Origin: Sphingomonas immobilis
GTDB lineage: Bacteria; Pseudomonadota; Alphaproteobacteria; Sphingomonadales; Sphingomonadaceae
Assembly (NCBI RefSeq): GCF_030580995.1
Contig: NZ_JAUQSZ010000007.1
Coordinates: 62,001-126,000 of the forward strand
Length of the DNA stretch: 64,000 nt
Reading direction: 5' to 3'
The stretch's first letter is position 1; the number at the start of each line of letters is the position of its first letter. Positions 1 to 8,493 of this stretch are shown one piece after another. The position numbers and the translations under genes were made by a program. The notes beneath the pieces are model-generated. The model saw only the letters and a program-made list of their open reading frames with translations. It was not told the origin of the DNA and made no database searches.

Positions 1-228
1 GCGCTGGGCAAGGTCTATCCCGGCGTGCCGATCTTCCCGAGCCAGGCGTCGGGCGCGAGCGACAGCATGTGGTTTCGCCACGCCGGTGCCGACAGCTACG
101 GCGCGAGCCCGATTTTCATCAAGGCATCGGACGAGTTCAGCCACGGCCTCAACGAGCGCACGCCGATCGCCAACATCGCGCCGGCGATCACTTATTATCT
201 CTCGCTGTTCACCGACCTGTCGAAGTGA
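1..228 (+). CDS. M20-family metallopeptidase, C-terminal fragment (5' end outside window)
   Basis: Only the last 75 codons lie in the window, open from base 1 to a TGA at 226-228. The fragment contains HGLNERTP, the late metal-ligand/catalytic region of M20/M25/M40 zinc peptidases, preceded by GASDSMWFRHAG. Such enzymes remove amino acids from peptides or acyl-amino acids. The stop codon overlaps the start of the Rieske oxygenase gene (TGATG), so the two are probably co-transcribed. Which M20 subgroup it belongs to cannot be told from the fragment. Confidence 0.75.
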   Translation, partial: ALGKVYPGVPIFPSQASGASDSMWFRHAGADSYGASPIFIKASDEFSHGLNERTPIANIAPAITYYLSLFTDLSK

Positions 229-1415
229 TGGCGGCGCGCGCCGATCCTGCGCCGGAGGTGGAACTGGATCCCGATGCCGACTGGGGCCTGCCGGGGTGGA
301 TCTATCACGACCCGGAGTTTCTCGACGTCGAGATTGCGCGCGTGCTGCGGCCATCGTGGCAGATCGTCTGCCATGAGAGCGACCTGGCGGGGGCGGGCGC
401 GTACCGGACGCTCGACTATCTCGGCGAGAGCGTTGTCGTGGTGCGCGGCGAGGACGGCGCGTTGCGCGCCTTTGCCAATGTCTGCCGCCACCGTGCGATG
501 CGGATCGTCGAGGGGCCGGAGGGCTGCGCTAGGAAGCTGGTCTGCCCCTATCATGCCTGGGTCTACGAGCTCGACGGGCGGTTGTCGGGCGTGCCGTCGC
601 GGCGTGATTATCCGGCGCTCGACATGGCGGCGCAGGGGCTGAAGCCGGTCGATATCGAGATCTGGTGCGGCTTCGTCTTCGTGCGGCTGGAGGATGATGG
701 CGGGCCTTCGGTGGCGGCGATGATGGCGCCGTATGCGGACGAGATCGCGCCCTATCGCTTCGAGGATCTGCGCACGATCAGCCCGGTGCGGGAACGGGCG
801 CGGGCGGTGAACTGGAAGAATGTCGGCGACAATTATTCGGACAACCTCCACATTCCCGTTGCGCATGACGGGCTGACGCGGCTGTTCGGCGACAGCTATG
901 CGATCGCGGCGCAGCCGTGGGTCGACAAGATGAGCGGACGGCTGGTCGAGCGGCCGTCGCGGAATCCGTGGGAGCGCTTCTACCAGACGCACCTGCCGCG
1001 CGCGCCGCATCTGCCGGAGGAGGCGCAGCGGCTGTGGCTCTATTACAAGCTGTGGCCGAACATGGCGTTCGACATCTACCCCGATCAGGTCGATTTCATG
1101 CAGTGGCTGCCGATGAGCGCGACGACATGCGTGTTGCGCGAGATGGCGTTCGCCCTGCCGGACGACGGCCGCGAGATGAAGCTGGTGCGCTATGCCAACT
1201 GGCGGATCAACCGCGTGGTCAACGCCGAGGACACCTGGCTGATCGAGCGCGTGCAGCAGGGGATGCAATCGGCCAGCTTCACCGCCGGGCCGATCGGCGC
1301 GAGCGAGGTGTGCCTGCGCAGCTTCGCGGCGAAGATCCGCGCGCGGATCCCGGAGGCACGCTTGCCGCGCGCGCCGGCAGCGGGGTGGAGCAGGCGGGTG
1401 CGGGGGCACGAATGA
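228..1415 (+). CDS. Rieske aromatic-ring-hydroxylating oxygenase, alpha subunit
   Basis: A 395-residue oxygenase large subunit. The Rieske [2Fe-2S] ligands are C86/H88 (VCRHR) and C106/H109 (VCPYH). The mononuclear-iron site is in DNYSDNLHIPVAH, with H208, H213 and the bridging D205. The ATG at 228 is chosen because it overlaps the upstream stop; the reading frame stays open further upstream, but that part overlaps the peptidase. It ends in an ATGA overlap with the flavoprotein gene. These enzymes use electrons from a separate reductase to hydroxylate or demethylate a substrate; no reductase or ferredoxin gene is visible, and the substrate is unknown. Confidence 0.88.
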   Translation: MAARADPAPEVELDPDADWGLPGWIYHDPEFLDVEIARVLRPSWQIVCHESDLAGAGAYRTLDYLGESVVVVRGEDGALRAFANVCRHRAMRIVEGPEGCARKLVCPYHAWVYELDGRLSGVPSRRDYPALDMAAQGLKPVDIEIWCGFVFVRLEDDGGPSVAAMMAPYADEIAPYRFEDLRTISPVRERARAVNWKNVGDNYSDNLHIPVAHDGLTRLFGDSYAIAAQPWVDKMSGRLVERPSRNPWERFYQTHLPRAPHLPEEAQRLWLYYKLWPNMAFDIYPDQVDFMQWLPMSATTCVLREMAFALPDDGREMKLVRYANWRINRVVNAEDTWLIERVQQGMQSASFTAGPIGASEVCLRSFAAKIRARIPEARLPRAPAAGWSRRVRGHE

Positions 1416-3019
1416 CGCGGAAATACGACGCACTCATCATCGGTGGTGGCCACAACGGGCTCGTCTGCGCCTTCTATCTCGCGCGCGCCGGGTTGAAGGT
1501 GCGCGTGCTGGAGCGGCGCGATGTGGTCGGCGGCGCGTGCGTGACCGAGGAATTCGCGCCCGGCTTCCGCAATTCGACCGCGAGCTACACCGTCAGCCTG
1601 CTGCGGCCCAAGGTGATCGCCGACATGAAGCTGCACGATCGCGGCTTTCGGATCATCGAGCGGACGATCTCGAACTTCTTCCCGTTTCCCGACACCTATC
1701 TGAAGCTCGGCGGCGGCACGGCGCGGACGCAGGCGGAATTCGCGCGCTTCTCGCAGAAGGATGCCGACGCCTATCCGGCCTATGACGCCGCGCTGGAGAA
1801 AGTGGCGCAGGTGCTGCGCGATCTTGCTCTCAAGACGCCGCCGAACGTGGGTGGGGGGCTGCGCGCGCTGATCTCCGGGGCGGGGCAGGGCTGGCCGCTG
1901 GCGAAGCTGGGGATCGAGGCGCAGCGCGATCTGCTCGACGTGTTCACCAAATCGGCGCGCGATTTCCTCGATCGCTGGTTCGAGGATGATCACGTCAAAT
2001 CGGCCTTCGCCTTCGACGCGGTGGTGGGGAATTACGCGGGCGTCTCGACGCCGGGCAGCGCCTATGTCCTGCTCCACCACGTCTTCGGCGAAGTGAACGG
2101 CAAATACGGCGCGTGGGGCCATTCGGTCGGCGGCATGGGCGCGATCACCCAAGCGATGGCGGCGGCGTGCGTCGAGGCGGGGGTGGAGATCAGCCTCGAA
2201 GCGCCGGTCGAGACGGTGCTTACGGACGGTGGCCCAGAACGGACTAGGGCGGCGGGCGTTCGGCTGGTATCGGGCGAGGAGATCGCCGCGACCGTGGTCG
2301 CCGCCAATGTCGGGCCGGCGTTGCTCTATCGCCGGATGGTCGATGCGGCCGACCTGCCGGCCGATTTCAAGCGGCGGATGGACGGGTTCAAGACCGGCTC
2401 CGGCACCTTCCGCATGAACGTCGCGCTGAGCGAGCTGCCCGATTTCACCGTGCTGCGCGGCAAGGACAAGGCCGAGCATCACACCGCCGGCATCATCATC
2501 GCGCCGGGCATGGACTATATGGACCAGGCCTTCATCGACGCGCAGCAGTTCGGCTGGTCGAAGAAGCCGATCGTCGAGATGAAGCTGCCGACGACGGTCG
2601 ACGACAGCCTCGCGCCGCCGGGGCAGCATATCGCCAGCCTGTTCTGCCAGCAGTTCGACCCCAAGGCCGATTGGGATGCGCACCGCGAAGCGGTGGCGGA
2701 CCTGATCGTCGAGACGGTCAACGATCACGCGCCCAATTTCAAAGCGTCGATCCTCGCGCGGCAAATCCATTCGCCGCTCGATCTGGAGCGCAAGTTCGGG
2801 CTGATCGGCGGCGACATCTTCCACGGCACGATGGGGCTCGACCAGCTCTGGGCGGCGCGGCCGACGCTGGGGCATGGCGACTACCGCAGCCCGATCGCGG
2901 GGCTGTATATGTGCGGATCGGGTACGCATCCCGGCGGCGGCGTGACGGGTGCGCCGGGGCATAACGCGGCGCATGAGATATTGCGGGACCGGAGTTTGCT
3001 ACGCCGGTTGTTTGGCTAG
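1412..3019 (+). CDS. FAD-dependent oxidoreductase, PYROXD2/phytoene-desaturase-like
   Basis: A 535-residue flavoprotein. Residues 5-30 form the dinucleotide-binding fold (IIGGGHNGLVCAFYLARAG) and are followed by the VLERRDVVGGACVTEEF signature of the PYROXD2/carotenoid-desaturase group. The C-terminus has the second FAD contact (GLYMCGSGTHPGGGVTGAPG). The start is the ATG at 1412, overlapping the Rieske stop; the open frame extends upstream but is antisense-like there. It probably works with the oxygenase and the peptidase on one catabolic route, but this is inferred only from operon structure. The 3' end overlaps the convergent permease gene by 21 bp. Confidence 0.85.
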   Translation: MTRKYDALIIGGGHNGLVCAFYLARAGLKVRVLERRDVVGGACVTEEFAPGFRNSTASYTVSLLRPKVIADMKLHDRGFRIIERTISNFFPFPDTYLKLGGGTARTQAEFARFSQKDADAYPAYDAALEKVAQVLRDLALKTPPNVGGGLRALISGAGQGWPLAKLGIEAQRDLLDVFTKSARDFLDRWFEDDHVKSAFAFDAVVGNYAGVSTPGSAYVLLHHVFGEVNGKYGAWGHSVGGMGAITQAMAAACVEAGVEISLEAPVETVLTDGGPERTRAAGVRLVSGEEIAATVVAANVGPALLYRRMVDAADLPADFKRRMDGFKTGSGTFRMNVALSELPDFTVLRGKDKAEHHTAGIIIAPGMDYMDQAFIDAQQFGWSKKPIVEMKLPTTVDDSLAPPGQHIASLFCQQFDPKADWDAHREAVADLIVETVNDHAPNFKASILARQIHSPLDLERKFGLIGGDIFHGTMGLDQLWAARPTLGHGDYRSPIAGLYMCGSGTHPGGGVTGAPGHNAAHEILRDRSLLRRLFG

Positions 3020-4318
3020 GCGCGGCTTCTCGACCAGCAGCACCCACAAATAGACCGGCACGCCCAGCGCGATCAGCACCAGCCCCCACGCCAGCGTCAC
3101 CAGTCCGCAGCCGTAGATCGCCCATAGCGCGAAGGCGGCGGCGAGCGGGGCGGTGAACCACAAGGCACGCTCGTGCGGGATCAGCTTCAGCGCGGCGGCG
3201 GCGCAGGCGAGATAGGCCATCAGCCCGGTCGCGATCGACACCAGCGCCATGAACTCGAACAGGTTCGACAGCGAGCGACTGAAGTTCATCAGCGTGACGA
3301 TCGTCAGCAATATGCTCGACACGATGTGCGCGCGGGCCGGCGATCCGGCGGCATTTGTGGGTGCCATCCAGCGCGGGAATACGCCGCCAACCGCCATCGC
3401 CTGCGCGACTTCGCCCTGCACCATGACGTAGCCGTTGAGCGCGCCGGCGGCGCTGATCGCGGCGAACAGCGCGACGAGGTTGCCCGCCGCCGCGCCCCAA
3501 TAGGTCGCGATGAAGGCCGCGATCGGGGCGGGCGAGGCGGCGGCCTGCGCGTGCGGCATCAGCACGGTGATCGCGGTCGAGACGAGGATATAGACCACGC
3601 CGGTGAGCACCACGCCGATCATCGTCGCGCGCGGGATGGTGCGGCGCGGGTCGCGGATCTTGGCGGCGGGGACGGTCGCCGATTCGAGACCGACGAACCC
3701 CCAGAAGCTGAGCGCCACCGCACCCGATATCGCACCGGCGGCGAGCGGGACGGGGGCGACGTTGGCGGCGATGTCGGCACCGTGCGTCAGCAGGACGACG
3801 GCCGAAATCCCGATCACCGCGAACAGCGGCAGCAGCTTGAGCAGGGTCGTCGCCATCTGCACGCGGCTCGCCGCGCCGATGCCCGCGATGTTGACGAGCG
3901 TCACCGCCCAGACGAGCGCGACCGCCAGCACGGCGGGCAATCCCGGCACCGCCGCGACGGCGGGCGCGAACACGCTGAGCGCGCTCACCACCGCGACGGC
4001 GATAGCGGCATTGCCCAGCCACACGAAGATCCAATAGGCCCAGGCGACGAAGAACGCCGCCAGATGACCGAACGCGGCGCGCGTATAGGCATAGGGACCG
4101 CCCGCCGCCGGCAGATGCGCGCAGAGCCGGGCGAAGACGTGCGCGATGCACAATGCGCCGCCGATCGTGACGACCCAGCCGATCGCGCCGTTCCACCCCA
4201 GCGGCGCGAGATTGGCGGGGAGGAGATAGATGCCCGAGCCGATGAGATTGCCGACCACCAGCGCCAGGCACGCCCAGAAGCCGATGACGCGGCCCGGTCC
4301 GCTCGTGGTCTCGTCCAT
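2999..4318 (-). CDS. APC-superfamily amino-acid permease (AdiC-like)
   Basis: A 439-residue inner-membrane transporter with about twelve hydrophobic segments. Helix 1 carries the unwound substrate motif GNLIGSGIYLLPANL, very close to the arginine/agmatine and lysine/cadaverine antiporters of the APA family. The start is the ATG at 4318, preceded by AAGGGGAAGG; the upstream in-frame extension runs into the tRNA gene and is rejected. It is likely to move a basic amino acid or polyamine, but the substrate is not determined by sequence. It converges on the flavoprotein gene. Confidence 0.82.
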   Translation of the reverse strand: MDETTSGPGRVIGFWACLALVVGNLIGSGIYLLPANLAPLGWNGAIGWVVTIGGALCIAHVFARLCAHLPAAGGPYAYTRAAFGHLAAFFVAWAYWIFVWLGNAAIAVAVVSALSVFAPAVAAVPGLPAVLAVALVWAVTLVNIAGIGAASRVQMATTLLKLLPLFAVIGISAVVLLTHGADIAANVAPVPLAAGAISGAVALSFWGFVGLESATVPAAKIRDPRRTIPRATMIGVVLTGVVYILVSTAITVLMPHAQAAASPAPIAAFIATYWGAAAGNLVALFAAISAAGALNGYVMVQGEVAQAMAVGGVFPRWMAPTNAAGSPARAHIVSSILLTIVTLMNFSRSLSNLFEFMALVSIATGLMAYLACAAAALKLIPHERALWFTAPLAAAFALWAIYGCGLVTLAWGLVLIALGVPVYLWVLLVEKPRLAKQPA

Positions 4319-4372
4319 CGCCTTCCCCTTCACCGGGCAGTCGATACGATGTGCGGTGGCTTGGCAAGCGAT

Positions 4373-4449
4373 TGGCGCGCCCGGCAGGATTCGAACCTGC
4401 AACTCCAAGCTTAGAAGGCTCGTGCTCTATCCAGTTGAACTACGGGCGC
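4373..4449 (-). tRNA. tRNA-Arg (anticodon TCT)
   Basis: A 77-nt cloverleaf read on the minus strand. The acceptor stem pairs GCGCCCG with CGGGCGC, the anticodon loop is CTTCTAA (anticodon TCT, decoding AGA), and the T-arm holds GTTCGAATC. The 3' CCA is encoded (4373-4375 on the plus strand). The gene is intact, and no integrase or direct repeat suggests use as an attachment site. Confidence 0.95.
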
Positions 4450-4529
4450 GCGCTGGGTTCCGGTTAGCGCGGTTTGCGCGGCTGCGAAACGGCGATATGT
4501 CGTCGGCCTAGCATTTCGGGGGCGGAACG

Positions 4530-5261
4530 ATGGCGCTGAACAGGGTGACGGCGGGCGAGCTGCAGGGGCGGCAGTTCCGTTATTACGACTATGTGATGGT
4601 CGCCTTTGTGGTGATCCTGCTGCTGTCGAACATCGTCGGCGCGGAGAAGCGCTCGGTCATCGATCTGCCGTGGATCGGGCTGTGGCCGTTCGGGGCGGGC
4701 ATCCTGTTCTTCCCGATCTCCTATGTGCTCGATGACGTGCTGACCGAGGTCTATGGCTATGCGCGGGCGCGGCGGGTGACGTGGGCGGCGTTCGCGGCGC
4801 TGATCTTCATGGCCGGGATGGAGTGGGTCGTCGTTCACCTGCCCGTCGCCGAAGGATGGAACGGGCAGGCGGCGTACGAGCGCGTGTTCGGCAGCGGCTG
4901 GCGGATCGTCGGCGCGAGCCTGGCGGCGTTCTGGGTCGGCGATTTCCTCAACGCCTTCGTGCTGGCGAAGATGAAGATCTGGACGCAGGGGAAGGCGCTG
5001 TGGACGCGCACGATCGGCTCGACGATCATCGGCGAGGGGGCGGACAGCCTGATCTTCTATCCGCTGGCCTTTTACGGCCTGCCCGACTGGCCGGTGCAGG
5101 CGCTGCTGATGGTGATGCTCAGCCAGTTCGTGCTGAAGGTGAGCTGGGAGGTGATCCTGACGCCCGTCACCTATGCGGTGGTCGGCTTCCTCAAGAAGCG
5201 CGAGGGCATCGACGTGTATGACGAGGGCACCAACTTCTCGCCGTTCCACACGCGGGTTTGA
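4530..5261 (+). CDS. Queuosine precursor transporter (YhhQ/VUT family)
   Basis: A 243-residue membrane protein with about six hydrophobic segments and the family signatures LLLSNIVGAEK near the N-terminus, FPISYVLDDVLTEVYGY and GEGADSLIFYPLAF. The family imports 7-deazaguanine precursors (preQ0/preQ1) for queuosine in tRNA wobble positions. The gene stands alone between the tRNA-Arg gene and a convergent purQ. The leader (4454-4529) shows no recognisable preQ1 riboswitch core. Confidence 0.85.
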   Translation: MALNRVTAGELQGRQFRYYDYVMVAFVVILLLSNIVGAEKRSVIDLPWIGLWPFGAGILFFPISYVLDDVLTEVYGYARARRVTWAAFAALIFMAGMEWVVVHLPVAEGWNGQAAYERVFGSGWRIVGASLAAFWVGDFLNAFVLAKMKIWTQGKALWTRTIGSTIIGEGADSLIFYPLAFYGLPDWPVQALLMVMLSQFVLKVSWEVILTPVTYAVVGFLKKREGIDVYDEGTNFSPFHTRV

Positions 5262-5279
5262 GCGCGGTTAGAGTGATAG

Positions 5280-5410
5280 CTCGCTTGACAGATTGACACC
5301 TGAATCGAAAATGTCAGGCGCGATCGTTTCCATTTTTGATCCAATCGGGTGGCGCAGCAGTGTCAAAGAGCGGCCGCCTAGATCGCAGATTCGCGCCGTG
5401 TAGGACAGCG
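5280..5410 (+). repeat. Copy 1 of a ~130-bp long-range inverted repeat (partner at 61093-61221)
   Basis: This stretch between the convergent yhhQ-like and purQ genes is matched in reverse complement at 61093-61221. Shared blocks, in order, are CTCGCTTG[A/T]CAGATTGACA, CCTGAATCGAAAATGT, CGATCGTTTCC[A/G]TTTTTGATCCAATC and, at the far end, TGTAGGACAGCG. The lengths are 131 and 129 bp; the middle third is diverged. It begins 2 bp beyond the purQ stop codon. Two TTGACA hexamers (5285-5290, 5293-5298) form a tandem motif in this copy; the other copy has TTGTCA and TTGACA. Confidence 0.8.
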
Positions 5411-5412
5411 GT

Positions 5413-6081
5413 TTACGCCCCCACCGTCTCCAGCAGCCCCTCGAACAGCCGCCGGCCGTCGTCGCCGCCGTGGGCGGCTTCGATGCGGCGTTCGGGGTGG
5501 GGCATCATGCCGAGGACGTTGCCGCCCGCGTTGAGGACGCCGGCGATGTCGCGCGCCGAGCCGTTGACCTGCCCGGCATAGCGGAAGGCGACGCGGCCTT
5601 CGCCTTCGATGCGGTCGAGCGTGTCCTGGTCGGCGAAGTAATTGCCGTCGTGGTGGGCGACGGGGATGACGATCTCCTCGCCCGCGGCATAGCGGCTGGT
5701 GAAGGCGCTCTGCGCATTGTCGACGGTCAGCTTCACCTCGCGGCAGACGAAGTCGAGCCCTTCGTTGCGCATCAGCGCGCCGGGGAGCAGGCCCGCCTCG
5801 GTCAGCACCTGAAAGCCGTTGCAGATGCCGAGGACGGGCAGGCCCTTGTCGGCGGCGGCGACCACCGCGCGCATGATCGCCGAGCGCGCCGCGACCGCAC
5901 CGGAGCGCAGATAATCGCCGTAGGAGAAGCCGCCGGGGAGTGCCACGAGGCCGATGCCGGCGGGCAGTTCGCTCTCGCCGTGCCAGACCATCGCGGGCTT
6001 CACGCCCGTCACCGCCTCGAGCGCGACGGCGATGTCGCGGTCGCAGTTGGAGCCCGGAAAGACGATGACGGCGGTTTTCAT
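5413..6081 (-). CDS. purQ: Phosphoribosylformylglycinamidine synthase, glutaminase subunit
   Basis: A 222-residue class-I glutamine amidotransferase of purine synthesis. It supplies ammonia from glutamine to PurL for the conversion of FGAR to FGAM. Visible motifs are the N-terminal [12 protein letters not shown], the [13 protein letters not shown] oxyanion region, the nucleophile cysteine in [10 protein letters not shown], and the C-terminal His/Glu in MMPHPER. The ATG at 6081 overlaps the purS stop (ATGA), so PurS and PurQ are translationally coupled, as expected for partners in the PurLQS complex. purL is not in the window. Confidence 0.97.
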   Translation of the reverse strand: MKTAVIVFPGSNCDRDIAVALEAVTGVKPAMVWHGESELPAGIGLVALPGGFSYGDYLRSGAVAARSAIMRAVVAAADKGLPVLGICNGFQVLTEAGLLPGALMRNEGLDFVCREVKLTVDNAQSAFTSRYAAGEEIVIPVAHHDGNYFADQDTLDRIEGEGRVAFRYAGQVNGSARDIAGVLNAGGNVLGMMPHPERRIEAAHGGDDGRRLFEGLLETVGA

Positions 6082-6308
6082 ACGCGCTCGACCCGGAAAT
6101 TCTCGATGACGGTGTTGGCGAGTAGTTTCTTGCACATATCGTCGATCGCGGCGTCGTCGGTGGCGTCGGCCACGTCCATCTCGATCAGCTTGCCGGCGCG
6201 GACATCGTTGACGCCTTCGAACCCGAGGCCGCCGAGCGCCTTGTGGATCGCCTTGCCCTGCGGATCGAGGACGCCGGGTTTCAGCGTGACGAAGATGCGC
6301 AGCTTCAT
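6078..6308 (-). CDS. purS: Phosphoribosylformylglycinamidine synthase subunit PurS
   Basis: A 76-residue protein of normal PurS length, beginning [18 protein letters not shown] and containing the [13 protein letters not shown] segment. It bridges PurQ and PurL in the multisubunit FGAM synthase and helps channel ammonia. The start at 6308 fits the family; the long in-frame upstream extension runs through a palindromic repeat. It overlaps purQ by 4 bp and lies 238 bp downstream of purC. Confidence 0.95.
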   Translation of the reverse strand: MKLRIFVTLKPGVLDPQGKAIHKALGGLGFEGVNDVRAGKLIEMDVADATDDAAIDDMCKKLLANTVIENFRVERV

Positions 6309-6404
6309 GAGGCGAGTGTCCGGTGGTGAGTGGTTGCGCTCGCTATGGCGAGGAGGGCGAGTCGGGGCAAGGGTGCGTCTTGCTTCGTGAGGGGCAACTC
6401 GTTT

Positions 6405-6513
6405 CGTCACCCCGGACTTGTTCCGGGGTCCAACGGGCGGCAGGCGTCGCGGCCAGAGGCTCAAAGGTTCGAGCAAGCGGCTTAGTGGACCCCGGAACAA
6501 GTCCGGGGTGACG
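6405..6513. repeat. Palindromic intergenic repeat between purC and purS
   Basis: Two 28-bp arms (6405-6432 and 6486-6513) are exact reverse complements, each built around CCCCGGACTTGTTCCGGGG. They are separated by 53 bp and would form a very long hairpin in either strand. The element sits inside the purC-purS interval of a presumed operon. A related but diverged element (CCCCGG.CTTGA.CGGG) lies at 34756-34838, so this is a dispersed family. Confidence 0.9.
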
Positions 6514-6546
6514 GCGGGGGTGGGGCGACGGCGTCGCCCCAACGCC

Positions 6547-7326
6547 TTACTTCCCCAGATTCTTCCGGTGCTGTTCCAGGTCGAGCACGGCGCTGTCGGC
6601 GCCTTCGGGCAGCAGGCCGAGACGGCGCGCAACCTCCTGATAGGCCTCGACTTCGCCGCCCAAGTCCCGCCGGAAGCGGTCCTTGTCGAGCTTTTCGCCG
6701 GTGGTCATGTCCCACAAGCGGCAGCCGTCCGGGCTGATCTCGTCCGCGAGGATGATGCGGGCGTAGTCGTTATCCCAGATGCGGCCGAACTCGAGCTTGA
6801 AGTCGACGAGGCGGATGCCGATGCCGGCGAACAGGCCGCAGAGGAAATCGTTCACGCGAATCGCGAGGTCGGCGATGTCGTGCATCTCCTCCTGGCTGGC
6901 CCAGCCGAAGGCGGCGATATGCTCGTCGGTGATCATCGGATCGCCGAGCGCATCGTCCTTGTAATAATATTCGATGATCGTGCGGGGGAGCTGCGTGCCC
7001 TCCTCGATGCCGAGCCGCTTCGCGAGGCTGCCGGCGACGACGTTGCGGACGACGACCTCGACAGGCACGATCTCAACCTGGCGAATGAGTTGCTCGCGCA
7101 TGTTGAGACGGCGGATGAAGTGCGTGGGGATGCCGATATGGCCGAGCAGCGTAAAGACATGCTCCGAAATCCGGTTGTTGAGCACGCCCTTGCCATTGAT
7201 CGTGCCCTTCTTCTGGGCGTTGAAGGCGGTCGCGTCGTCCTTGAAATACTGGATGAGCGTGCCCGGTTCCGGACCCTCGTAGAGGATCTTGGCCTTGCCT
7301 TCGTAGATCTGGCGGCGGCGTGCCAT
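6547..7326 (-). CDS. purC: Phosphoribosylaminoimidazole-succinocarboxamide synthase (SAICAR synthetase)
   Basis: A 259-residue enzyme joining aspartate to CAIR with ATP hydrolysis in purine synthesis. It is full length for the bacterial family. Visible signatures are [16 protein letters not shown] (N-terminal phosphate-binding region), [24 protein letters not shown], and the catalytic LVDFKLEFG / [14 protein letters not shown] segments. It is the first gene of a minus-strand purC-purS-purQ cluster, separated from purS by a palindromic repeat. Confidence 0.97.
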   Translation of the reverse strand: MARRRQIYEGKAKILYEGPEPGTLIQYFKDDATAFNAQKKGTINGKGVLNNRISEHVFTLLGHIGIPTHFIRRLNMREQLIRQVEIVPVEVVVRNVVAGSLAKRLGIEEGTQLPRTIIEYYYKDDALGDPMITDEHIAAFGWASQEEMHDIADLAIRVNDFLCGLFAGIGIRLVDFKLEFGRIWDNDYARIILADEISPDGCRLWDMTTGEKLDKDRFRRDLGGEVEAYQEVARRLGLLPEGADSAVLDLEQHRKNLGK

Positions 7327-7408
7327 GCTGGCATGTTCCTACAAAATGAGCGGCCCCGGCGTCGCGGGTCGCGCGGGCCGGGGCGTGGAAGGCGTGCCTA
7401 TAGCGGAT

Positions 7409-7448
7409 GCGGACGGGCGCTGCAACGAAAGCGGCAGCGCCCGTCCGC
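7409..7448 (-). terminator. 15-bp perfect stem-loop downstream of the DUF4349 gene
   Basis: GCGGACGGGCGCTGC (7409-7423) pairs perfectly with 7434-7448 around a 10-nt loop. It begins 5 bp past the stop codon of the minus-strand DUF4349 gene and 83 bp before purC. There is no T-run on either side, so it may be a barrier or RNA-stabilising structure rather than a classical intrinsic terminator. Confidence 0.55.
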
Positions 7449-7452
7449 CTCA

Positions 7453-8391
7453 TCAGACCGCCGGCGGGGTGGGCGGCGCGACATCCGGCAGCGCCCCGGT
7501 CTTGCGCGGGATGAGCGGGCGGATCGCGTAGAGCCAGAGCAGCAGGAGCAGCACGAGCAGCAGCACCGGCGCGGCCAGCACGGCGATCAGTTGCAGCACC
7601 ACCGCAAGCGTGGTCTGCGCGGAATTGATCGCGGTATCGAGCGCATTGGCGAAGGGCGAGCGGCCGTCGAAGCCGCGGATGACCGTGCCGGAATGATAGT
7701 CGAACACCATCGGCGTGGTGGCGAGGCTGTCCTTGGCGTCCTCGACATTGGCCTTGGTGGCGGCGGCCTGGCGCTGGAGCTCGGTGAGGCGGGCGGAGAG
7801 ATCGGCGCGCTCGGCGGATTTGAGGCCGGGTTTGGCGAGTTCGGCCTTGAGGCTGGCGATCTGGTCGGCGAGCGAGGCCCTGGTCTGTTCGCCGCGGGTG
7901 ATCTGCGCGCCGGCGTCGGTGCCGGTGATCTCGGCGTCGATCAGCATGCCTTCCGCCTTTTCGATGGCGGCGATGCCTTCCTTGCCGAAGTTGCGGGCGA
8001 TCGTCGGGTCGAGCTTGAAGGCGAGCATCGCCTCGACGCGGTCCTCACCGACGAGGCTGTAGCGCATGCCGGTGATGCGGCAGCGCGCGATGCCGAGCTT
8101 CTCGCAGGCTTGCGCATGGGCCTCCTGCGCGGCGGCGATCTTCGCGGGCGGCTGGCGGAAGCTGTAATGGTAGTTGAAGGCGACGCCGGGGGCGGCGGTG
8201 ACGGAGATGCCGGGGGCTCCGGCGACCATCGCGGAGGGGGAGACCGCATCGGCCGGGGGCGGTGCGCGCGATTCGGCGACGTCGTAGGTGTTGATCTTCT
8301 CGGTCTGGCGGCTGTCGTCCGGCTTGGGGCTACAGGCCCCGACGACGAGCAATCCAACGAGCGCGAAACCTGGCGCGATCCTGAAACGCAT
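7453..8391 (-). CDS. DUF4349 lipoprotein
   Basis: A 312-residue putative lipoprotein. The signal peptide ends in a lipobox at C20 (LLVVGAC), a long coiled-coil-like segment follows (about residues 155-215), and a strongly hydrophobic helix sits near the C-terminus (about 265-290) before a short Pro-rich tail. This layout matches DUF4349 proteins, whose function is not established. The RBS (GGGAGA) sits in the 3' arm of a hairpin directly upstream of the start (separate entry). Confidence 0.75.
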   Translation of the reverse strand: MRFRIAPGFALVGLLVVGACSPKPDDSRQTEKINTYDVAESRAPPPADAVSPSAMVAGAPGISVTAAPGVAFNYHYSFRQPPAKIAAAQEAHAQACEKLGIARCRITGMRYSLVGEDRVEAMLAFKLDPTIARNFGKEGIAAIEKAEGMLIDAEITGTDAGAQITRGEQTRASLADQIASLKAELAKPGLKSAERADLSARLTELQRQAAATKANVEDAKDSLATTPMVFDYHSGTVIRGFDGRSPFANALDTAINSAQTTLAVVLQLIAVLAAPVLLLVLLLLLWLYAIRPLIPRKTGALPDVAPPTPPAV

Positions 8392-8397
8392 CTCGAC

Positions 8398-8418
8398 TCT
8401 CCCGTTATTATCGGGAGA
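8398..8418 (-). promoter_or_regulatory. Hairpin enclosing the Shine-Dalgarno sequence of the DUF4349 gene
   Basis: On the minus strand TCTCCCG-ATAATAA-CGGGAGA forms a perfect 7-bp stem with a 7-nt A/T loop. The 3' arm contains GGGAGA, six bases before the ATG at 8391, an ideal Shine-Dalgarno position. When folded, the ribosome site would be paired. This suggests translational control (temperature, RNA-binding protein or upstream translation), but no regulator is identified. Confidence 0.5.
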
Positions 8419-8493
8419 ATGATATCCTATTTCATCGCTCTGTAAATACGATGAATCGTGCTTTTTCGTAGTCGAGATGCGTCTTGGGCCGGA

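Noticed and set aside
917-1411. N-terminal extension of the PYROXD2-like frame
   Set aside because: This part is out of frame with, and wholly inside, the Rieske gene; the ATG at 1412 gives the standard FAD-binding N-terminus.
4373-4449. tRNA-Arg as a genomic island attachment site
   Set aside because: The tRNA is complete, no repeat of its 3' end is seen downstream and no integrase is adjacent; the only tyrosine recombinase in the window is of Xer type and 45 kb away.
4454-4529. Possible preQ1 riboswitch before the queuosine-precursor transporter
   Set aside because: Neither the short class-I pseudoknot pattern nor an A-rich tail next to the ribosome site is visible.
5311-5403. 30-codon ORF within repeat copy 1
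   Set aside because: In repeat copy 2 the same frame reads ATG-TAA, so the coding potential is not shared between copies.
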